A stretch of 64,000 nucleotides of DNA, from assembly GCA_035772735.1 (NCBI GenBank), contig JASDFA010000010.1, positions 30,877,501-30,941,500 on the forward strand, given 5' to 3'. The DNA is from Datura wrightii. Its lineage: Eukaryota > Streptophyta > Magnoliopsida > Solanales > Solanaceae. Under the pieces are notes generated by a model, which saw nothing but the letters and a program-made list of their open reading frames with translations, did not search any database and had not been told where the DNA came from. Each line of letters begins with the position of its first letter. Position 1 is the stretch's first letter. Positions 56,646 to 64,000 of this stretch are shown piece after piece. The translations under genes were made by a program, and so were the position numbers.

Positions 56646-57346
56646 AAGGACCTTTTAGATAAGGGTGTCATCATACCTAGCAAGTCTCCATGGGGTGCAC
56701 CAGTTCTATTTTTCTGAAAGAAGGATGGTTCCCTTTGGATGTGCATTAACTATCGGCAATTAAACAAAGTCACCATCAAGAATGGGTATCCTCTACCTAG
56801 GATTGATGATTTATTTGACTAGCTCCAGGGTGCCAAGTGTTTTTCAAAGATAGACCTCAGATTCGGGTACCATCAGCTCAGAGTTCGGGAGAGTGACATC
56901 ACAAAGACAGCCTTCAGGACGCGTTATGGTCACTATGAGTTTATAGTTATGTCTTTTCGACTAACAAATGCGCCTGTAGCTTTTATGGACCTGATGAATA
57001 TGGTGTTCAAGCTATATCTAGACATGTTTGTGATTGTGTTCATAGATGACATCCTTATATACTCTCGGAGCGAGGAGGAGAATGCCGCTTATTTGAGGGT
57101 GGTTTTGCAGACTTTGAAGGATCATCAATTCTATGCAAAATTCAGCAAGTGTGATTTTTGGTTGAACTCAGTGCCCTTTTTGGTCCATGTGGTATCAAGC
57201 GAGGGCATACATAAGTGGACTCTCAGAAAATAGAAGCGGTGAAGAATTTTCCAGGACCGATGAATCCTTTGGATATCCGGAGCTTTTTGGGCTTAGCTGG
57301 GTACTAGTGGAGATTAGTTGAAGGTTTCTCACCTATTGCAGCACCC
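56646..57346 (+). pseudogene. E5 reverse transcriptase
   Basis: SFRLTNAPVAFMDLMNMVF and IVFIDDILIYSRSEEENAAY (catalytic site about 57035-57070); CDFWLNSVPFLVHVVSSEGI. Shared TAG at about 56820; one-base insertion near 57212. Confidence 0.9.
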
Positions 57347-57900
57347 TTGACCAAATTGACCCAAAAGAACGTGAAATTCCAATGGTCAGAGGCTTGTGAG
57401 AGGAGCTTTCAGGAGTTGAAGACTCGACTTACCTCAGCACCGGTGTTAACCCTGCCCGAGGGTACCGATGGGTTCATGGTGTATCGGGATGCTTCAAGGA
57501 TCAGACTTGGTTTTGTATTAGTGCGGCACGAAAGAGTTAAAGCATATGCCACCTGACAGCTGAAAGTTCAGGAGAAGAATTACCCGACCTATGATCTTGA
57601 ACTGGCCATGGTAGTATTAGCCTTGAAGATATGGAGACATTATTTGTATGGGGTCCACGTGGATATCTTTACGGACCATAAGAGTTTACAATATGTGTTT
57701 ACCCTAAAGGATCTCAATCTTCGGCAAAGGAGGTGGTTGGAGCTACTTAAGGATTATTACATAAATGTCCTTTACCATCCGGGAAAGGCTAATGCAATAG
57801 TAAACGCACTTAGTAGACTCTCCATGGAAAGTGTGTCCCATATAGATGAGGGAAAGAAGGAGATGGTGAAAGACGTGCATCAACTTGCGAGGTTGGGAGT
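57347..57900 (+). pseudogene. E5 RNase H
   Basis: FQWSEACERSFQELKTRLTS, VYRDASRIRLGFVLVRHERV, LALKIWRHYLYGVHVDIFTD and HKSLQYVFTLKDLNLRQRRW. Phe before the first catalytic Asp is Arg; stop at 57554-57556. Confidence 0.9.
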
Positions 57901-58266
57901 TTTTTTTGGTTGATTCGACCAATGGGGGTGTTATAGTTCTGAAAGGATTGGAATCATCCATGGTGGCTAATATAAAAGCTAGACAGGATAAGGACCCTAT
58001 TTTGGTAAAGTTAAAGGAGGTCGTTCATAATCAGAAGGTAGAAGTCTTCTCCAAAGGGGGAGATGATGTGCTTCAATACCAGGGTCGCTTATGTGTTCTG
58101 GACGTTGATGATTTGAGGAACCGAATGTTGCATGAAGCTTATGGATCCAGGTATTCAATCCATGTAGGTGCCACCAAGATGTACCATGACTTACGGGAAG
58201 TCTATTGGTGGAATGGCATGAAGAAGGACATCGCAGAGTTTGCAGCTAAGTGCCCAAACTGTCAGC
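57901..58266 (+). pseudogene. E5 integrase zinc-binding domain, truncated
   Basis: YQGRLCVLDVDDLRNRMLHE, AYGSRYSIHVGATKMYHDLR, YWWNGMKKDIAEFAAKCPNC: H2C2 domain complete to the second Cys, then cut by the LTR junction. No catalytic core remains. Confidence 0.85.
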
Positions 58267-58665
58267 AACGGACTGTACCATGTTGTAACGACTCATCCTG
58301 TCAAGTCATGGGATTGAATTTGATAAGTTAAATTTGGGCAGTGGATGCAACAGACGAATACCACGAGTTATGGTATCCTGGTACGACCAGTAGGATCGCC
58401 CGTGGTCACTACCAGTGCAAAATTTTCAAAAAAATCATTAAGGGTATTTTCATCATTCCTTAGTTATAGGGTCCTAAACTACGTCGTTTAAGGCTCGAAA
58501 TGTAGTATTTTAGGAGGGAAAAATCTATCCTAGGATCATTCACATCCATGCATGCATATTGAAGGGGTTTGGGAGGTGATCAAGTTGGGAATCTTCAAGC
58601 TTTCCTTCAAACGTTCATTAGGCTTTCTAGGAGTGATAAAACCTGAGCTTCCCTAGGTATGTAGG
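58267..58665 (+). repeat. Fragment of the E5 3' LTR
   Basis: Collinear with 47335-47735 (GTACCATGTTGTAACGACTC ... CCCTAGGTATGTAGG). Begins inside the LTR at a CAA microhomology with integrase; ends where E6 starts. GTAGG at 58661-58665 is the expected left target duplication of E6. Confidence 0.85.
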
Positions 58666-60939
58666 TGTAATACCCTGGGAAAGCCCAAGAATAGACTCGG
58701 GAGTTGATTTTCAAAAGTGCAAAAAACTGGCAAAAACATCACAAAATGGACCATAGAACGACACGTGGTATCAAACCACGAGTCGTTGTATGCTGTCGTT
58801 TGTTGGGGAAAGGATGGTGGCAGTGGAAACAACAAGAGGTATGATGACCCGTTGTGGGATACAACGGACCGTCCTTTGCACTCGTGGTTAGGTCCTGGCT
58901 AGGGAGTAATGTAAACAACGGGAGACCCAATGACCCGTTAGGAGAAGTCACGGGTCATTGGTTGTGGTTGTTGTTGGAGGGTAAGAATTTCCAGTGTGGG
59001 TGACGGGTTGAGACCATGACTCATTGGATGGAACCACGAGTCATGATGAGGCTCGTCGTAGGGGGTTTAGTTTTTGTGATGAGCAAACTACGGACGATGT
59101 AATGAGTCATGGATTGAAGGCACGGGTCATCCTGTCAACTCGTTGTTTGGATCAAAGACTAGGTCATTCCGCAGTCCATTCAACAAGGGACATGACGGGT
59201 CGTTGGTGGTTCCCACGACCCGTTGGTACCACTCGTCGGTTCTATCTGGCCATTTTTTAGGACAGGTTCATTAAGAGTATTTTTGACTTTTTCACGATAT
59301 AAGTCCCTAAACTACGTCATTTTGGCTAGGAAAGCTGGGTTTTTAAGAGAATGACCTATTCTAAACTCTCATTCATGCATGCAAGAACTTTGAGAGGTAA
59401 TTCAAGGGGAATTTCAAGCTTTTCACCTCAATTCCTCAATTTCATTCTTGGGTTTTTAAGAAGGGTTAGGAGTTGATAATCCTAGGTATGTATGGTCTTC
59501 AATGGGTGGATTCTTCCACACCCATGCTCCTTCTATATTAATTACTCAAAAATTATTTGAAAACACATGGGGTGTATATTCGGTTTGTATAAAATTAATG
59601 ATTTAACTATGGGTCTTGTGATTTTGAAACCCTATCATTATCTACTGATTTTGATCATCTTTTGAGCTCTAAGTTGATATTAATATGGCTGATTTCGAAT
59701 TTCAAATCATTTAAACTCGATTATGCATGCCCTTGATAAACCGATGTATGATCCATTAATCCATTGATGTTTTTGATAAGCCCAGCATGTATGTTAAATT
59801 AAATCATGAATATCTTATGTTTTCTATTATGCTCTTGTGGAAATTTAAACTATAATCATGATCTACAAGTATGTATATATTTTATTAAGCGTGAATTATG
59901 TTTTGGCCGACTCACAGGCCTCAAGTCATGGATAGTTCTTATATGTTCAATCATGTTTACTATTATCATGATTTAACTAGCCCATGAACTCATGTATGTA
60001 TTATTATGGGAACTCTATATGTTTTTGGAGTAGTATCAAACACCGAGTAGGTTCGGGGCTCAGGTTAAGCCCTGGATCTCATGAACTACATGCCACCGTA
60101 GGTATTTTGGGACCCCTTCATGTTTGTCCCTGGCCCAAATGGACTTTTTCATGTGTGATCATGCCCTTCATGGTTCCTACCCTTGGCAAGGTATGGCTAC
60201 CCTCCCGACTAGGGTTACAAGTCGGGCTTCATGTGTGCTCATATGGGGTATGTCGCTTAAGAGTATCTCCCACTATTCCTCATGATTTATGCATGTTTCT
60301 GACTATGTATATAGGCTCAAGTTATGTTCAGTAGAAGTTTTTCTCTTATGATTTGATTACGATTGTACTACGAATGATTCGAAAACCTTGAGCCTTACGT
60401 TATATTACAATAATTATGTTATGAGCATGTTGTCCTATTCTTGTGAACATTTATGAGTTTTATACATGTTTTAAATGTCCGTTTTACTTACCTTGCATAC
60501 TTAGTACATTCCACGTACTGACCGCATACTTTCTATGATGTATCATCTCATGATACAGGTCCCAATTCTCAGGCGCATCCTCACCCGTAGATAGATTCGG
60601 AATTACTCCCAGCACACTTGGTGAGTCCTCATGTTCCGAGGGATACATGTTCACACTCTACGTTATTCCTTTAATTCTGGATGTTGGATTAGTTGGGGAA
60701 TTGTCCCATCAATCTGCTCTTCATGTTTAGAGGCTTATCAGACTAAAAAGTTGTATTTTGTCGTATTGTATAAGTATTTTACTATTTTCCCTTATGTTAT
60801 GTTATGATTACGTTCTCTATGCTAAGTCTTTTGCTCATGTGATTGAATTAGATGTATGCTCATGCCATGGGTCGACTTGGGGTCTCTCGGGGCTCCTTGT
60901 CCCGTGTCTACGATCTGGGTGTACATTTGGGTCGTGAAA
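58666..60939 (+). repeat. 5' LTR of E6
   Basis: 2274 bp from TGTAATACCCTGGG to the PBS. U3 (58730-59240) carries ACCACGAGTCGT and CGGGTCGTTGG units. TATA-like CTCTATATG at about 60013. Confidence 0.85.
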
Positions 60940-60943
60940 AATT

Positions 60944-60956
60944 TGGTATCAGAGCC
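60944..60956 (+). other. tRNA-iMet PBS of E6
   Basis: TGGTATCAGAGCC, a perfect 13-base match, 4 nt after the LTR. Confidence 0.9.
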
Positions 60957-61144
60957 ATAGGTTTATATGTCCTAGGGAGTCTAAAAGCCGCGTTAAGTAG
61001 AGTCCTTTTCATGGGTGTGAAGCGCACCACACTTATGACGAAGAGGCTATTAGACTTTTAGGAATGTTCCCTTCTTTCATGATCTATGTCGTGCAATGAA
61101 TGCCCTTTACTCCTCTAATTCGTGATATTCGCGTTTGCAAAATA

Positions 61145-62331
61145 ATGCCTTCATGCCGAGTAAATGCCAGGAGGAACAGTAAAGTGATAATAATGAGGGT
61201 GCACATGATGGAGAGCATCAGCCAGTTCCACCCATTTATGAGGAGCACGTACCAGAGCCAGCCGCCGATGCTGAGTTTAGGGCGGCGATCCAGATGTTGG
61301 CACAGGCCATGACAGCTCAGGTCCAGAATCAAACTGTGGCCGATTATCTACAAAATGGGAATGCGGCAGTTGCTAGGGTGAGTGACTTTCTGAGGATGAG
61401 CCCTCCGGAGTTCACAGAGTCGAAGGTAGACGAGGACCCACATGACTTTATTGAGGAAATTCTAAAGATCACCCAGGTTATAGGGGTTAATAATGGGGAA
61501 TGTGTTCATTTGACCTCCTATCAGCTCAAGGGGGTATCACATATATGGTTCAAGCAAAGGGGAGGTTGTAGGACAGCGGGTGCAGGCCTGATAGGTTGGG
61601 ATGAGTTCCACACTGCGTTCATGGATCGGTTCTTCCCTCGAGAAATGAGTGAGCTCAAGGAGGTTAAGTTTGTGAATTTGAAGCAGGGAAACATGTCAGT
61701 CTAAGATATGCCTTGGTTGGTGGTGGCGGATCAGCGGGCTCAGGTGAGCCACTTTGTGCATAGAGTAGCAAATTACTTGGACAAGGATTGCCGGATTGCC
61801 ATGCTACACAGGGAAATTGATTTTCCCTATATTGTATTGCATGCCCGACAGGTGGAGTCGGTATATAGGAGGCAGAGAGAGGCCAAGAGGGCCAAGACCG
61901 ACAGCTATGGGGTTTCTAAGGCCAGTTCAGGAGGTGGATCACGTCAGCATTCCCAGCATAGGTCCACTACTCCAGCTCCATCATCAGCTAGCATGTCGTC
62001 CAGGTTCAGAGGTAACCATAGGAGCAGGGCTACAGGTTCGAGGGATCATGGTAGCATGCAGGTGGATCACACTTTCCCAACTTGTGCGAGATGTGGCAAA
62101 AATCATCCCGGGAGGTGCCTGGTCAGTGCAGATGCTTGTTTTGTGTATGGCAAACCTGGGAACAAAATTAGAGATTTCCCTGCAGCCAATTCTAGTGCTC
62201 CAGCAGCACGACCCTCTCAGCATGGTGCCTCCACTAGTTCCACAGGTGGTCAGCGCCGGAAGAGGTTTTATTCTCTAGTGCATCGCCAGGAGCAGGAGAC
62301 TTTGCCAGATGTGGTCACGGGTATGTTGTAA
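61145..62331 (+). pseudogene. E6 gag
   Basis: ATG 61145 (MPSCRVNARRNS); frame lost by a one-base deletion near 61185. 61294-61704 encodes FLRMSPPEFTESKVDEDPHD, LTSYQLKGVSHIWFKQ and FMDRFFPREMSELKEVKF. TAA at 61702-61704, then a short deletion relative to E4. 61708-62331 has the basic/Ser tail and two knuckles: CARCGKNHPGRC and CFVYGKPGNKIRDF, the second with Cys lost. Best preserved gag in the window. Confidence 0.85.
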
Positions 62332-62732
62332 GTCTTCCATATTGATGCTTATGCTTTGTTAGATCCAGGAGGTACCTTGTCTTCCGTGACCCCTTACATT
62401 GTTACTTGTTTTGGAGTTAGTCTAGAAATTCTGTCAGAATCATTCTCCATATCTACTCCAGTGGGTGAATCAGTGGTAGCTAGGCGGGTGTATAGAGGTT
62501 GCCCCATTATGGTGTTGCATAAGGTTACCTCCGTAGACTTAATAGAATTGGCCATGATTGATTTTGACATCATTTTGGGCATGGATTGGTTGTTTGCATG
62601 TTATGCTTCGATTAATTATAGGACCCATGTAGTGGAATTTTGATTTTCGGGTGAGTCAGTTTTGGAATGGAAGGGTAATTCAACTGTACCAGTCGGTCGA
62701 TTTATTTCATATCTGAAGGCTAGGAAAATGAT
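62332..62732 (+). pseudogene. E6 protease, interrupted
   Basis: AYALLDPGGTLSSVTPYIV (active site with Gly for Ala), YRGCPIMVLHKVTSVDLIEL and IDFDIILGMDWLFACYASIN. TGA at 62641-62643. Broken after YLKARKM by element C. Confidence 0.85.
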
Positions 62733-64000
62733 TGATCTTGGGCATAATTGCATGCCCAAGTGATACTTTAATACTACATTTATACTTGTTTATCCACTTT
62801 TATGTGTGCATTCTCATGAGATTTGTATGTAAATGTGGATTTATACTAACCAACATGATTAGTGTTGTTTTTCAATCTAGAAGGAATTTTTGGAAGCTAA
62901 TCTACAAGTTGGTGAAGTGTGGAAACGGACTCAGAAGCAAGAAGCGGGAAGTCGACAAGGAAATGGGCCATGTTTGGTGCTCCGCGATAGAGGCCGTGTC
63001 ACACTACCATCGCGGAAGCAGTCTGCCTAGAAGTGATTTTTATATTGATTTCCTGTGGAGGTGTGCGTTACCTCCGTGGCACGGAGCTGATGCTCCACGA
63101 TACACTTCGTGCCATGCTGAGGATAATTATCCGTAACCCCTAAGTTCCAGTGGAGGTGCGCGATGGCACCATGGCATGGAGCTGATGCTCCATGATACAC
63201 TCCATGCCACGTTGAAGACAATTACCTGGAAGCTGAGTTCCAGTGACGGTCCGCGACAGGGCCATGGCACGGAGCTGATGCTCCGCGATACACTCTTTGC
63301 CACGTTGCCAGTTATTCTGGGAAAAATTTCTCACTTGTATAAATAGAACACTTAGGTTTTATTTTAAAGTATCTGACATTTTGAGCAACAACGTGGATAG
63401 CAGGCAGTTGAGAAGAAGAATTCCTAGTGTTAACTCTCTTCCTTTTTCTCTTTAATTTCAATATTCTACTTGTTTGAAGATGTTTAATCCGCAAATGAGT
63501 GGCTAATTCACCTCTTGCTGAGGTTAAGGATAATTGTAGAGGAATGTAATTAATGATTATTTCAGCTTTCATCTTCTCTATAATGGTTGTTCTACCAATT
63601 CTTGTTTTTACAACGTTAATGTTTGGCCAATGTTAATGTATGTTCTAGAATTCCAATTTCGATTCTGAAAGGGAAACTAATTGGATAGATGTGAATTGGT
63701 GGAATATGATCTTTTCTTGATTGAGAAAATTGAGAGAAGATTTACGTTCAGAATAGAAATATATCATTAATGTCATATTTGGTCATTTATGGAATTTGTT
63801 ATGTATAGCTAGAGCATGGGGTTTTTGCGTCACAGAAATGTGTAATGTAAGTCTCATGATTCTTTAATTGGTGAGGAGTCGAAAGATCTAATCCATGGGT
63901 TATTAATTCTTGACTAACAACCGAAGAGAAGATAGACTGATTTTAATTAATAAATTACATCCCTACAAGTTTGGCTTAACCTCAGCTTGTTCATTGCTAT
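62733..64000 (+). repeat. 5' LTR of Athila-like element C (partial)
   Basis: Starts TGATCTTGGGC, the inverse of the CAAGATCA end of A and B LTRs, so it lies in + orientation. TATAAATA at 63338-63345; sequence after it parallels A and B (GAACACTTAGG, GAGTGGCTAATTCA). Runs off the window before its end. The other 5-bp target repeat cannot be seen. Confidence 0.85.
62960..63310 (+). promoter_or_regulatory. U3 inverted-repeat array of C
   Basis: Repeated CATGGCACGGAGCTGATGC followed by TCCGCGATACACTC and GCCACGTTG-type units, about 90 bp period, at 63070, 63160 and 63255. Ends about 30 bp before TATAAATA. A diverged version of the arrays in A and B with longer units. Confidence 0.6.

Larger units (their letters stand above)
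54847..58665 (+). mobile_element. Chromovirus E5, tandem partner of E3 (truncated)
   Basis: PBS TGGTATCAGAG at 54851-54861, gag, protease, RT, RNase H and the start of integrase, then a jump at 58264-58268 into the middle of an LTR (to 58665). Shares E3's stop codons in protease/RT. Two extra internal deletions (about 55503, about 56646). Confidence 0.85.
58666..64000 (+). mobile_element. Chromovirus E6 (5' part), carrying Athila-like LTR C
   Basis: 5' LTR 58666-60939, PBS, gag and protease to 62732, where element C is inserted. The rest of pol and the 3' LTR lie beyond the window. Confidence 0.85.

Overview
This window looks like plant nuclear DNA, probably from a eudicot of the nightshade family (Solanaceae); the family is an inference from the solendovirus-like viral insert and the retroelement mix. 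I found no ordinary host gene. Nearly all 64 kb is long terminal repeat (LTR) retrotransposons of the Ty3/gypsy superfamily, inserted into one another, plus an old integrated copy of a plant pararetrovirus at the left edge.

Region 1 (1-7283, + strand) is an endogenous pararetrovirus (Caulimoviridae, solendovirus/cavemovirus-like). It holds an ORF tail, a coat-protein-like ORF, a 30K-type movement protein, a broken protease/reverse transcriptase/RNase H frame and a transactivator-like ORF. These are followed by a hairpin-rich control region, a tRNA-iMet primer-binding site (PBS) and leader ORFs. The copy is circularly permuted and ends inside an LTR at about 7280.

Region 2 (7284-18999, - strand) is a decayed chromodomain-type element (Tekay/Del-like chromovirus, 'alpha') with LTR sequence at both ends. 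It holds two LTRs of a sister family ('beta') that sit at nearly the same protease codon. The pol region is partly duplicated, and RNase H is missing from one copy. Its right end abuts an Athila-type integrase remnant and another LTR-like block (19000-20796).

Region 3 (20797-62732, + strand) is a stack of four chromovirus bodies. E3 (20797-54846) and E5 (54847-58665) lie head to tail, share one LTR and carry the same stop codons. E4 (23619-42385, target-site duplication GGAGT) sits inside E3 gag. E6 (from 58666) sits inside the truncated last LTR of E5.

Region 4 is three younger Athila-like elements lying inside those. A (25099-35004, -, TSD ATCAC) interrupts the 5' LTR of E4. B (48576-54245, -, TSD GTCAT) interrupts the LTR shared by E3 and E5. 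C (from 62733, +) interrupts E6 protease and runs off the window. A and B have paired LTRs, tRNA-Asp-type PBSs and polypurine tracts, but neither encodes reverse transcriptase or integrase, so both are non-autonomous. A also carries a transposon-protein/env-like ORF preceded by an LTR-like promoter and plausible splice sites.

Nesting gives an order of events: Athila remnant, then alpha and E3, then duplication to E5, then E4, E6 and B, then A and C. The pararetrovirus came after alpha. The points most worth checking are the internal promoter and spliced ORF of element A, a stem-loop block conserved between A and B, the inverted-repeat arrays upstream of LTR TATA boxes, and the covarying hairpins upstream of the viral PBS.
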